Assembly: GCA_017480485.1 (NCBI GenBank)
Contig: JAFVAN010000035.1
Location: forward strand, 1-64,000
Reading direction: 5' to 3'
From: Ruminococcus sp.
GTDB lineage: Bacteria; Bacillota_A; Clostridia; Oscillospirales; Ruminococcaceae
Length of the DNA: 64,000 bases
The position numbers and the translations under genes are program-made. The notes beneath the pieces are model-generated. The model was not told the origin of the DNA. It was given only the letters and a program-made list of their open reading frames with translations, and did no database searches. Positions 8,145 through 16,245 of this stretch are shown here, piece after piece. Each line of letters starts with the position of its first letter. Within the stretch, counting starts at the first letter, position 1.

Positions 8145-9020
8145 TCAAGCACCCTTGTCCCGCCTGAGCTCCATCACCGCCGCAAAGCCCAGCAGCAGCG
8201 CAAAGAAATAGATCCCGTTAAATATTAGCAGGGTCTTGTTCTGCTCCGTCAGGGCCCCGAAGTCCATAAAGGCTATCTGTCGGGGAGAGTCGGGCATATA
8301 GGGCATGAGCTTTTCGTATATCCCAAAATCCCCCTGCTCGAAGGCCTTGGCGGTGGCCTTGTTGATGGCCGTTGACCAGACGTAGGTGAGCATGAAGGGC
8401 AGGCAGGTTATTATGTAAGGGTTGCGGCAGAAGGAGGAGATGAAAAAGGCAGGCAGAGTGGAAAAGGCGCCGTAGGTAAAGGCCGAGGCCATGGCCCGGG
8501 CGGCGGCCACCTTCTGGCCGTCGGGGATGATCCACTCCAGCTGCTCGGGGTCGAGGCCGTAGCTGTAGACCGAGGGGAAGATCAGCAGCATCAGCACCCC
8601 GAACAGGGCGTAGCCGATGGCCACCGCCGCCCCGCCGCTTATGAACGAGGCGCAGAACTTTGAAAGGTAATAGCTGACCCTGCCCGAGCGGGAGATGGTG
8701 AACCGCATCAGCCCGTTGGTGCGCTCGGCGCAGAAGGAGAGCATAAAGGGAAAGGCCACGATGATGGGCAGGAACATGGAAACATAGCCCGAGAGGCCGT
8801 TTGAAAACAGCCTGATGGAGGCGAAGTCCTCGTGGGCCTCGATGAATGGGCGGTCAAGGGTGGAAAGTGCCTCAAAGACCGAATAGCTCTTGTCGTGGGC
8901 GGGGTCGTAGTAGGCACCCGCCGTGAAGCACAGCAGGCAGGTGAGCAGCGCCGCCGCCCCGAAGCCCGCGTTTAGCATGGTCTTGTTCAGGTCCTGCCTG
9001 AGGGTGTGGAAAAATCTCAT
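8145..9020 (-). CDS. ABC-2 type membrane protein 1
   Basis: A protein of 291 residues with a helix near residues 16-35, a conserved block ERTNGLMRFTISRSGRVSYY that resembles the ABC-2 element after the second helix (the E-[KR]-x-x-x-[TL] pattern), and four further helices. SD AAGGAAGG. It is the first gene of a minus-strand operon (permease, permease, three lipoproteins, ATPase). The pair is related in layout to permeases of peptide export or lantibiotic-type immunity systems. The exact substrate cannot be told. Confidence 0.75.
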   Translation of the reverse strand: MRFFHTLRQDLNKTMLNAGFGAAALLTCLLCFTAGAYYDPAHDKSYSVFEALSTLDRPFIEAHEDFASIRLFSNGLSGYVSMFLPIIVAFPFMLSFCAERTNGLMRFTISRSGRVSYYLSKFCASFISGGAAVAIGYALFGVLMLLIFPSVYSYGLDPEQLEWIIPDGQKVAAARAMASAFTYGAFSTLPAFFISSFCRNPYIITCLPFMLTYVWSTAINKATAKAFEQGDFGIYEKLMPYMPDSPRQIAFMDFGALTEQNKTLLIFNGIYFFALLLGFAAVMELRRDKGA

Positions 9021-9129
9021 TGTTGTCCCTTCCTTTAGATTTCAGAGGTGAGAAGAGCCGCCCGGGACACGGCTTTTGAACGAATTGAAAAGCTGTTAAA
9101 TTGCTTATAATTGAATGTGGCTTCGCTCT

Positions 9130-9170
9130 CCGAAATGGTATCTCCCCCGTACGGGGAGATACCATTTCGG
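9130..9170. repeat. perfect 18-bp inverted repeat of the GGTATCTCCCC hairpin family
   Basis: CCGAAATGGTATCTCCCC at 9130-9147 pairs exactly with 9153-9170 around a 5-base loop. There is no T-run, so this copy may be a mobile palindrome rather than a terminator. The 3' flank (ACCGAATACTGCACTTTCTT) recurs inverted near 49146-49165, where a damaged copy of the element stands. Confidence 0.75.
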
Positions 9171-9293
9171 ACCGAATACTGCACTTTCTTAACGATTTGT
9201 ATTCTCGTGCAAAAACCATTCCGTCCGGCGGCCTTCAAAAATACAAACAACTTAGGCTCCCGATTTGTGAGAAACGGCTCGAAACATTGTAGG

Positions 9294-9329
9294 ACTGCAC
9301 AAAAAGGTTACCTTTGGGTTGTGCAGCTT
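9294..9329. terminator. possible terminator hairpin beyond the lipoprotein 4 gene
   Basis: CTGCACAA and TTGTGCAG pair around an inner AAAGGTTACCTTT palindrome. It abuts the stop codon of the minus-strand gene at 9329. The T-run is poor, so the call is tentative. Confidence 0.4.
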
Positions 9330-10360
9330 TACCATACGCCCTCAACCTCGCCGCTCTCGCAGTCAACGGTGAAATATTGCATACTGAGCACCGAGGATTC
9401 CCGGGAGTAGCGCACAAAGAACCACTTTGGCCTGCACACTATGTCCGCCAGGTCACCGCCGCTGCTGTCTGCGCGGGTGTCGTAGAGCAGCATCACGTCG
9501 TCGAACTCATAGGCCGCCCTTGGGGCAAGCTCCTCCTCCAGCCTGTCGCAGGCCCCCTTGAAGGACACCACGCTTTCAAGGGCCTCGGCCCTCTTTGCCC
9601 TCATGCTGGGGGAGGAGTTGAAGAAAACAAGCTCGCCCTCGCTGTCAAAGTCGGCGTAGCTCTGCCAGATGCGCAGGGCCTCGCTGCCCTCCATCTGCTC
9701 GAGGGTGGGGTGCAGTGGATAAAGATGCATAAGGCCCACGCCCTTGTAGCTTCTCTCAAGCTCGATGCCGTAGCCGATGTCATCGCCGCTGCGGTAGATA
9801 TAAAGCTCGGCGGCTCGGGCGCCAAGCTCGCCCCCAAGGACCTGTCGGGCGGCCTCGTCATAGCTCTCGCAGCGCCGGACCGAAAGCTTTGCGCCCTCAT
9901 CCTGCGCCGAGAGGACAGAGGGACTCAGCACAAGGGTCTCGGTCTCGTCGGGAAGGGTGGCGCTCAGGGACGTTATGCTCTGCTCGATGCGCTGCTCGTC
10001 GATGAAATATGCCCCCGACACCACGGCCTCGATGGTGGTCCCCAATGGGGGCCTTCCGCTCTCGACGCCGAACACGGGCAGGAGCTCTCGGCTCTTCTGT
10101 GCCTCCCAGTCCTTGTCCTCTTGGTTGTTTATTATCTCCAGCGTCAGCCGATACACCCCCTCGGGCTCTGTAAGGTGCAGGGCGCTTTTGGGTGGCAGGG
10201 TGAATTTTTTATAGTCCGTGTCGTAGGCCGCGTCAACGCTTTCCAGCACCTGCTTCGGGGGAACATAGGCCGCTGTGTTTGGGGTATACCCGCTACCGCC
10301 GCAGCCTGCCAGCAGCGAGGCCGTCAGCACCGCCGCAATAATTCTTGCTCTTGTCTTCAT
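9329..10360 (-). CDS. lipoprotein of the same family (member 4)
   Basis: A protein of 343 residues; lipobox LAGC (Cys20) after a 19-residue signal peptide, then a Gly/Thr spacer. It shows the family plan: a first block YKKFTLPPKSALHLTEPEG with VYRLTLEI, a central YGIELERSYKGVGLMHLY, and a tail with RPKWFFVRY and FTVDCESGEVEG. It follows member 5 by only four bases, so the two are co-translated. It ends the upstream of the two lipoprotein/ABC runs. Function is unknown; the pairing of each lipoprotein set with an ABC transporter suggests a shared envelope role. Confidence 0.75.
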   Translation of the reverse strand: MKTRARIIAAVLTASLLAGCGGSGYTPNTAAYVPPKQVLESVDAAYDTDYKKFTLPPKSALHLTEPEGVYRLTLEIINNQEDKDWEAQKSRELLPVFGVESGRPPLGTTIEAVVSGAYFIDEQRIEQSITSLSATLPDETETLVLSPSVLSAQDEGAKLSVRRCESYDEAARQVLGGELGARAAELYIYRSGDDIGYGIELERSYKGVGLMHLYPLHPTLEQMEGSEALRIWQSYADFDSEGELVFFNSSPSMRAKRAEALESVVSFKGACDRLEEELAPRAAYEFDDVMLLYDTRADSSGGDLADIVCRPKWFFVRYSRESSVLSMQYFTVDCESGEVEGVW

Positions 10361-10364
10361 CCTC

Positions 10365-11696
10365 TTACCTCACTGCCTGTCTGTCGATAAAGGTCATGAC
10401 CTCGCCCGTGCGGGCGTCCACCATCACCGAGTCCTGATCAAAGGCGTTGTAATAGGCGCCGTTTTCCGCCCTGCGGGGGGACTCCAGCTCCATTAGCCAA
10501 ACGGGATAGGCGTGGAACTCCCGCCCGGGGGTGAGCTCGGGACAGTCGAGGTCGCGGCTTTCCTCGGGGGTCATGGCGGCTTGGTCTCTGTCCTTGGCCT
10601 CCAAAGCCTCAACGTCAGAAGCGTCGTAGTCGCAGAAATAGACCAGCCGAAGGTCCAGCACAAGGAACTGTATATCCGGAGCGAAGAAGTCGTTCATTAT
10701 GTCCAGCGCCTGTGGCAGGGTGATGAGCCCATCGGTTATGGGCTTCGCCGAGACTATCCTGTCAAGGCCGAAGGGCGCCGAGAGGCTGCAAATATCGCTG
10801 TCGTCCTCCCAGTAGGCATCATAGCACATATTCTTTGAGCGGCGCTCTCCCGGCTCGTAGTCCGTCAGCAGCTGGTCAAAAAAGCCCACGCCCCTATAAG
10901 CCTTCTCGATGTTCATGTAAAGCTCGTACTTCCCCGTGCTGTACCTGTAGGGCAGGATGCAGTTGACGCGGTAGTCCTGGCCGGTGCCGAGGGGCCCTAA
11001 AAGCTCCGCCAGCCGCCGGTCTGTCCGCTCTGCCGCCTCCGCAAGGGTAAGGCTGCCGCCGCCCTGCAGCTCAAAGCTCTCCTCGGGCAGAGGGGCCGCA
11101 TCGACTATGTATTTTTGGAAAAGCTCCGGCAGTGCCGAAGGGTCGACGGGGGCCGAGAGGGAGTCGTCCTCCCGCTGATAGTAAAGAAAGCCGCCGCTGC
11201 TTATGCTCAGGTAGCCCGGGTTCGCGCCCTCTTCTCCTGTCAGCGCCGCCCCCGAGTACACCACACCCGGAGAGACGTCGGTGAAGTCGTCATAGCAAAA
11301 GCCCGCACCGCCGCCGGTCTCGCTCCAGCGGGGCAGGGAGTCAAGGCTGTCGGAGCCGCTGTCCTTGTAAAAGTCCCGCCCGAAAAGGCTGGCATAGACC
11401 TCAGGGTAAAAGCTTTCCAGCCCCTCGCAGGGGACAAGTGTGAGGTCGTAAAGCTCCTCCACGGGCCGGGGCGAGATGTCCCGGAGCAGCTTGAATTTCT
11501 CGTCATAGCCCCTCTCCCGCAGCAGGGCGGCAACATCCTCGGTGCCCTCGTTGATGCGGCTGATATCCACACGCTCCTCTGTGCCAACGGTGCCGCGCTG
11601 ACCGTTGTCGGCGCGGTCCCTGACCTCCTCGGGCACCTCTGCGCACCCCGCCAGCAGCACCGCCGCCGCAAGGCAGATGATCCTTAAAGCTCTCAT
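10365..11696 (-). CDS. lipoprotein of the same family (member 5)
   Basis: A protein of 443 residues, the longest of the five; lipobox LAGC (Cys18). The first block reads EELYDLTLVPCEGLESFYPE, the middle YELYMNIEKAYRGVGFFD closely parallels member 4, and the tail has YPVWLMELE and then VMVDARTGEVMTFID. An extra acidic, Tyr-rich segment near residues 290-340 is not seen in the others. The SD AAGGAGG stands well before ATG. A hairpin terminator at 11754-11794 separates it from the upstream ATPase gene, so it depends on read-through or on an unseen promoter. Confidence 0.75.
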   Translation of the reverse strand: MRALRIICLAAAVLLAGCAEVPEEVRDRADNGQRGTVGTEERVDISRINEGTEDVAALLRERGYDEKFKLLRDISPRPVEELYDLTLVPCEGLESFYPEVYASLFGRDFYKDSGSDSLDSLPRWSETGGGAGFCYDDFTDVSPGVVYSGAALTGEEGANPGYLSISSGGFLYYQREDDSLSAPVDPSALPELFQKYIVDAAPLPEESFELQGGGSLTLAEAAERTDRRLAELLGPLGTGQDYRVNCILPYRYSTGKYELYMNIEKAYRGVGFFDQLLTDYEPGERRSKNMCYDAYWEDDSDICSLSAPFGLDRIVSAKPITDGLITLPQALDIMNDFFAPDIQFLVLDLRLVYFCDYDASDVEALEAKDRDQAAMTPEESRDLDCPELTPGREFHAYPVWLMELESPRRAENGAYYNAFDQDSVMVDARTGEVMTFIDRQAVR

Positions 11697-11753
11697 AATA
11701 TCCCTCCTTGAAAGTAAAGTGAGCGGCGGAGGGAAAAACCTGACAGAAGACGA

Positions 11754-11794
11754 AAAAAACGGTACCTTCCCCGAAAGGGAAAGATACCGTTTTT
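11754..11794. terminator. bidirectional hairpin terminator, GGTACCTTCCC type
   Basis: AAAAACGGTACCTTCCC pairs with GGGAAAGATACCGTTTTT around a short loop, with T-runs on both strands. It lies between the ABC ATPase gene (11803) and lipoprotein 5, and so splits the transport genes from the lipoprotein genes. Confidence 0.8.
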
Positions 11795-11802
11795 CTGTGC
11801 TT

Positions 11803-12486
11803 TTACAGTGCTTCCTGAGACACGATCTCGCCGTCCACCAGCTTCACCAGCTTGGTGCCGAACTTTGCGGCGGCCTCGGAGTGTGTCACCTGCACGATGG
11901 TCTTGTTGTACTTCTGGTTTATCTCTCTGAAAAGCTCCATTATCTTCATGCCCGTCTTGGTGTCAAGGTTTCCGATGGGCTCATCAAGGAAGATTATCTT
12001 GGGGTCGAAGACCAGCGCACGGGCAATGGCCACTCGCTGCTGCTGGCCGCCGGAGAGCTCTCGGGGAGTGAGCTTGCGCTTGTCGCTCATGCCGATTATC
12101 TCTAAGCACTCGTCCAGCCTCTGCTTGTAGTCCGAGCGGCTCTTGCCGCTTATCATCAGGGGCAGAGAGATGTTGTCCTCAACATTCAGGTTCGGCACAA
12201 GGTTGTAGAACTGGAACACAAAGCCCACGTCCTCGCCGCGCATCCTGCACAGCTCCTTGTCCTTTAGTGTGGCAAGGTCGGTGCCGTTAAGGGACACCGT
12301 GCCAGAGGTTGGCATATCCAGCCCGCCCAGCAGATACAGCAGCGTTGACTTTCCGCCGCCCGAGGGCCCCATTATCGAAATGAACTCGCCCTCCTCCACA
12401 GTAAGGTTTATATCTTTCAGAACGTGGGCGGTCTCCTTGCCGTTCTGGAACATCCTGTTTACATTTACAGCTTCTATTACACTCAT
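11803..12486 (-). CDS. MacB/LolD-type ABC transporter ATP-binding protein
   Basis: A protein of 227 residues. Walker A GPSGGGKS at 40-47, signature LSGGQQQR, Walker [13 protein letters not shown], and the Q-loop FQFYNL are all present, along with the long VTHSEAAA switch region. The IGNLD/NLD and FYNL features place it with the FtsE/LolD/MacB/BceA group that works with FtsX-type permeases. It starts 15 bases after the permease gene at 12502. Such pairs act in extracytoplasmic mechanotransmission, lipoprotein handling or antimicrobial peptide resistance rather than classical import. Confidence 0.9.
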   Translation of the reverse strand: MSVIEAVNVNRMFQNGKETAHVLKDINLTVEEGEFISIMGPSGGGKSTLLYLLGGLDMPTSGTVSLNGTDLATLKDKELCRMRGEDVGFVFQFYNLVPNLNVEDNISLPLMISGKSRSDYKQRLDECLEIIGMSDKRKLTPRELSGGQQQRVAIARALVFDPKIIFLDEPIGNLDTKTGMKIMELFREINQKYNKTIVQVTHSEAAAKFGTKLVKLVDGEIVSQEAL

Positions 12487-12501
12487 TATTGTCCCCTCCG
12501 T

Positions 12502-14979
12502 TTATTCGTATTTCAGTTCCTGAACAACGCTCAGTCTGGCGCTCTTGCGCATGGTCGAGATAGATGCGATGAAGATGACCGCCGCCAGCACTCCAAGATA
12601 CAAGGGTACCTGGCTCCAAGCGAAGGCTACATCCATGGGCGTGCTGTTTGCAAGCATCATCTTTGTTACCAGCCCGCAGATCATTATCGTGAACGGTATG
12701 GACGCCGCGATGCTCAGCAGCGTGCAGAACAGGCTCTCGATGAGCACCAGTGCACGGCGCTTTCTCTTGTTCATGCCCACCGAGGCCATTACCGCGAACT
12801 CACGGCGGCGCTGTGCAAAGCAGATGGTGATGTTGTTGAAGATGCCTATGGACGAGATGCACAGGGCAAGGAAGGAGAATACCGACAGCAGGTCGATGAC
12901 CACAGCGTTCTGCTCAACATTCTGCTGCTTCATTTCCTCAAGGGTCATAAAGGTGGCGCCAAGGTTTGCAAGGGGCTTCTTGAACTGTGCCTCCACTGTC
13001 TCGGCGTCGGCGCCGGGCTCAAGCTTGAAGGTGATCTCGTTTGCCTCCCGGACGTTGTAGACCTCCTTCAGGTCCTCGGGCTTCATAAGGATTATTGTAC
13101 CGCCGTTCAGCAGCTTGGCGTCCACGATGGCCGCTATGCGGAACTCCTCCTTCTTGCCGTCCACCTCGAGCTCTGCGGTGTCGCCCTTTTTAAGATCCAG
13201 CTTCTTCGAGAGGGCCAGCGACAGCACGATCGCCCTGTCGTCGGCGTTCTTATACTCGGCGTAGTCGTCCTTGTACTTGTCGCTGTTCAGCTCAAGATAC
13301 TGCATATAGTCGGCAAAGATGTCTGGGTCGGCAGCCTCGATGACTGCATACTCGTTCCCCAGCTTTGCAACGGCGGCGTACAGGGGATTGAGTGAGCTCT
13401 TGTCGATGCCCTCGACCTCGTTCAGCATATCAACTATGTATTCCGTGGTGGTAACGTCCGAGGCGTTGTCGATTATGTTCATAACGGTGTAGTCGCACTC
13501 CATGGTATCGTAGGCGTCTACGACTATATCCTCCATGGACTGACCGATGGATGCGATCATCAGCACCGCCGAGAGGGAGATCATCAAAAGCGTTACGTTG
13601 CCCCGCAGCAGCTTCGAGCTCTTGATGTTGTTCATCGCCAGATAGGCGGTGGTGTTACCCCGCAGCAGGCGGCTCAGGCCGTCGGCGATTATCTTTATCA
13701 GCTTTCGGGAGGCCATTACCATACCCAAGAAGCCGCAGAACATCAGCAGCACGCTGCCTCCCAGCGATACCTCGGCGCTTGTGATGTAGCCCGCAAAGCA
13801 GATGCCCAGCAGCACCAGCCCGGCGATAAAGCGCACCCTGCCGCGCCTTACCTTGTCCTCGAAGCGGTCCAGGATAACGTCCTTGACCTGCATCTTCCTT
13901 ATCCTGCGGACAGGGGACCAGGCCGAGATGACCGACAGCGCCACCGCAAACAGCACCGCCGCGATCATGTGGCCGATATTGAACTTGTAGGGAACGTAGA
14001 TGCCGTAATCTTTAAGCGGCGAGAAGTAGCGGGTAACGAAGATCAGTGCTACCTCGCCAACCGCAACGCCCAGTACGGCGCCCGAAAGGCCGTAGAGCAG
14101 CGCCTCGCAGAGCAGTATGTGCTCTATCTTTTTCTTTGTGGCGCCCTGGCTCATAAAGGTCCCGATGACGGTTATGCGCTCGGTGATTATCAGCTTGAAA
14201 ACGCCGTTGATGATTATCACGCAGACTATGCAGACAATGGCAAGCATAAGATAGAGAGGCACGGTTATTGTCTCGGTACCCTCGTCAAGGTCCTCGTCTA
14301 TGAGAGCCTCGGCCTTTACTCGCTCGTTCTTGTCGTTAAAGTCCTTAGTGAAATCCCCGGGCTTGCCGTCCACTTGGGCGGTCATACGGTTGTACCTGCC
14401 GTCGGCCCCGAGCCGTTCGTTAAGGTAATCATAGGGCAGCAGGATGTTGAAGCCAGTGGCCGTGTCGCCGTAGAAGCAGCCCTTGTTGGCGGCAATGCCC
14501 TTTACGGTGAGCTCTGTGGGCTGGCCGCTGATGGCAATGGTCAGCTTGTCGCCTACCTTCAGGTCCCGCTCCTTTGCGATCCTGTCCGAGACGATGCACT
14601 CGGGGGCACTGCTGTTTTCAAGCTTCCCCTCGATCATGTCTCCGTCGTAGCTCTTCCTGGCCCTGAGCTTGATGTAGCTTATCTCGTCGTTTTCATAGAT
14701 AACGCCGATGTTCGCAAGCTCGCCCTGCAGGTTCTTGAGCCCCGCGTTGTCAAAGTCCTCCTCCGAGAAATACACGTCCTCCGTGTTTGAGAATAGATGG
14801 ATGTCCTGTCCCTCGGCGGCACTCTTTGTGGGCTCGGTGTAGCTGTAGATTATAACGTCTATCAGCCCAAGGCTCACAATGAGCAGCGCCGTGCAGATCA
14901 TGATGGAGATAAGAAGTAGTATGAATCGGCCCTTCTTCTCCAGCATACTCCGCCTTATGTAGCGCAGAAATACTCCCAA
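12502..14979 (-). CDS. FtsX-domain ABC transporter permease
   Basis: A protein of 825 residues. It has an N-terminal helix (residues about 16-38), a long extracytoplasmic domain, three helices with an FtsX domain near 245-370, a further pair of helices, a second extracytoplasmic domain, and a final FtsX domain near 690-810 (the NKRKRRALVLIESL element). The start codon is TTG at 14979-14977, with GGAGG seven bases upstream; no nearer ATG fits. It is the first gene of the operon from the promoter at 15079-15107 and is paired with the ATPase at 11803. The layout matches MacB/YtrF/BceB-like exporters. No two-component system is adjacent. Confidence 0.9.
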   Translation of the reverse strand: MGVFLRYIRRSMLEKKGRFILLLISIMICTALLIVSLGLIDVIIYSYTEPTKSAAEGQDIHLFSNTEDVYFSEEDFDNAGLKNLQGELANIGVIYENDEISYIKLRARKSYDGDMIEGKLENSSAPECIVSDRIAKERDLKVGDKLTIAISGQPTELTVKGIAANKGCFYGDTATGFNILLPYDYLNERLGADGRYNRMTAQVDGKPGDFTKDFNDKNERVKAEALIDEDLDEGTETITVPLYLMLAIVCIVCVIIINGVFKLIITERITVIGTFMSQGATKKKIEHILLCEALLYGLSGAVLGVAVGEVALIFVTRYFSPLKDYGIYVPYKFNIGHMIAAVLFAVALSVISAWSPVRRIRKMQVKDVILDRFEDKVRRGRVRFIAGLVLLGICFAGYITSAEVSLGGSVLLMFCGFLGMVMASRKLIKIIADGLSRLLRGNTTAYLAMNNIKSSKLLRGNVTLLMISLSAVLMIASIGQSMEDIVVDAYDTMECDYTVMNIIDNASDVTTTEYIVDMLNEVEGIDKSSLNPLYAAVAKLGNEYAVIEAADPDIFADYMQYLELNSDKYKDDYAEYKNADDRAIVLSLALSKKLDLKKGDTAELEVDGKKEEFRIAAIVDAKLLNGGTIILMKPEDLKEVYNVREANEITFKLEPGADAETVEAQFKKPLANLGATFMTLEEMKQQNVEQNAVVIDLLSVFSFLALCISSIGIFNNITICFAQRRREFAVMASVGMNKRKRRALVLIESLFCTLLSIAASIPFTIMICGLVTKMMLANSTPMDVAFAWSQVPLYLGVLAAVIFIASISTMRKSARLSVVQELKYE

Positions 14980-15078
14980 GGTGTCTCCTCCTCTTTCTTA
15001 TTTCGGAAATCAATTTTGTAAAAATTGATCTCCGTGGTTTTGCATTTCGGCCCTTGCCGATACTTTCTTGATAACAAT

Positions 15079-15107
15079 ATTATATCTCGTATAATACTAT
15101 TTGTCAA
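15079..15107 (-). promoter_or_regulatory. promoter of the FtsX/MacB operon
   Basis: On the minus strand, TTGACA (15107-15102), a 17-base spacer and TATAAT (15084-15079). An AT-rich hairpin (AAATCAATTTT / AAAATTGAT) lies in the leader near 15008-15032. Confidence 0.85.
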
Positions 15108-15240
15108 TAAAAATCCTATAAATTTAGAACAATTCATTACAATAAACAAAGAGCCTTGTGCAATATCCTGACATTTTGTAAAATAACACAGATTTGCTGG
15201 AATAATGTGGGAGTGTGCGAAAAAACTGTCAAAAAGCCTA

Positions 15241-15269
15241 TTGACAAAGCAGGGAATGTGTGGTACTAT
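15241..15269 (+). promoter_or_regulatory. promoter of the thiol-related operon
   Basis: TTGACA at 15241-15246, a 17-base spacer and TACTAT at 15264-15269, about 60 bases before the leader ORF. Confidence 0.8.
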
Positions 15270-15329
15270 ACATATAAAGCCTACTGGTTTAATAGGCATT
15301 TGTTGATAAAAAGCAGAGGAGGCAGGGCA

Positions 15330-15512
15330 ATGAACACCGCATATATGATGCGCAGCCGCTTTGACGGGCGAATGTGTTGTACGCGCAGGACGCGCGGAAA
15401 TATCACACTCAAAAGCAAAGGAGCAGAATTATGTGCGAGTTATTTGGATTTTCGTCAAGTGTTGAGCGTGACCTCACGGCCCTGCTCAAGGAGTTCTTTG
15501 ATCACAGTATAG
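15330..15512 (+). CDS. leader ORF with tandem Cys codons
   Basis: The ATG at 15330 has the strongest SD of the region (AGAGGAGG at 15315-15322, 7-base spacing). It opens a 60-codon frame beginning MNTAYMMRSRFDGRMCCTRR, with two adjacent TGT codons at 15375-15380. The frame overlaps the first 80 bases of the amidotransferase gene (start 15431) in another register, so translation of the two is linked. It resembles leader peptides that sense an amino acid, here cysteine, the substrate of the ligases encoded downstream. Only the first 25-30 residues look constrained; the rest may simply be overlap. The regulatory role is inference. Confidence 0.5.
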   Translation: MNTAYMMRSRFDGRMCCTRRTRGNITLKSKGAELCASYLDFRQVLSVTSRPCSRSSLITV

Positions 15513-16198
15513 ATCACCCCAACGGCTGGGGTCTGGCAGAGCTTGCGGGCAGCCGCCCCGAGATCGTCACCGAGCCCGTGGCCGCCTTCAGGAGCAGGCG
15601 CCTGCCGGAGATACTTGGCAGGGGAGTGCGCAGCAGGCTTTTTATGGCCCACATCCGCCGCGCAACCATCGGCAGCATCGCCCCCGAGAACTGCCACCCT
15701 TTTACGGGCCTTGACAAAAGCGGCAGACAGTGGACCCTTATCCACAACGGCACCATCTTCAACGGCTTGGAGCTGATGAAATACAAGAAGCTGGAGCGGG
15801 GCACCACCGACAGCGAGCGGGTGCTGCTCTATTTTCTGGACCTGCTGAACGAGGCCATCGACAAAAAGGGCGGCCCGCTGGAGAAGCAGGAGCGCTTCTC
15901 GGTGCTTGAGGAGGCCGTGGCCTCCATCGCCTACCGCAACAAGCTGAACCTTATCATATATGACGGCGATCTGCTCTACGCCCATGTGAATATGAAAAAC
16001 ACCCTCTATTACAGCAGGCAGGGCGGGACCCTTATCTCCACCACGCCTCTGGACTCGAATATCTGGCAGCCCCTGCCCCTTACTACCCTCTTCGCCTTCC
16101 GCGACGGCGAGCAGGTATTCCGCGGCAAGCCCCACGGCTTTGAATTCGTTGATGCCCTCGGCGCCGCTCTGGAGCGCCTGGACAACTTTACTATTTGA
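15431..16198 (+). CDS. class II glutamine amidotransferase domain protein
   Basis: A protein of 255 residues. The start at 15431 is chosen because it places Cys as residue 2 (MCELFGF), which after Met removal is the N-terminal nucleophile of class II amidotransferases. GGAG stands 7 bases upstream. Family motifs follow: NGWGLA, RRATIGS with the glutamine-binding Arg, and THIHNGT-like LIHNGTIFN. It resembles the YafJ/EgtC/Dug3 group, whose members hydrolyse gamma-glutamyl bonds. It is the first structural gene of an operon with two glutamate-cysteine ligase homologues, so a gamma-glutamyl thiol is the likely substrate. That specificity is inference. Confidence 0.85.
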   Translation: MCELFGFSSSVERDLTALLKEFFDHSIDHPNGWGLAELAGSRPEIVTEPVAAFRSRRLPEILGRGVRSRLFMAHIRRATIGSIAPENCHPFTGLDKSGRQWTLIHNGTIFNGLELMKYKKLERGTTDSERVLLYFLDLLNEAIDKKGGPLEKQERFSVLEEAVASIAYRNKLNLIIYDGDLLYAHVNMKNTLYYSRQGGTLISTTPLDSNIWQPLPLTTLFAFRDGEQVFRGKPHGFEFVDALGAALERLDNFTI

Positions 16199-16245
16199 TA
16201 TAAATATTGCGCTGTGCGCTGTTCTGATAAAGCAGGAGGATGACC

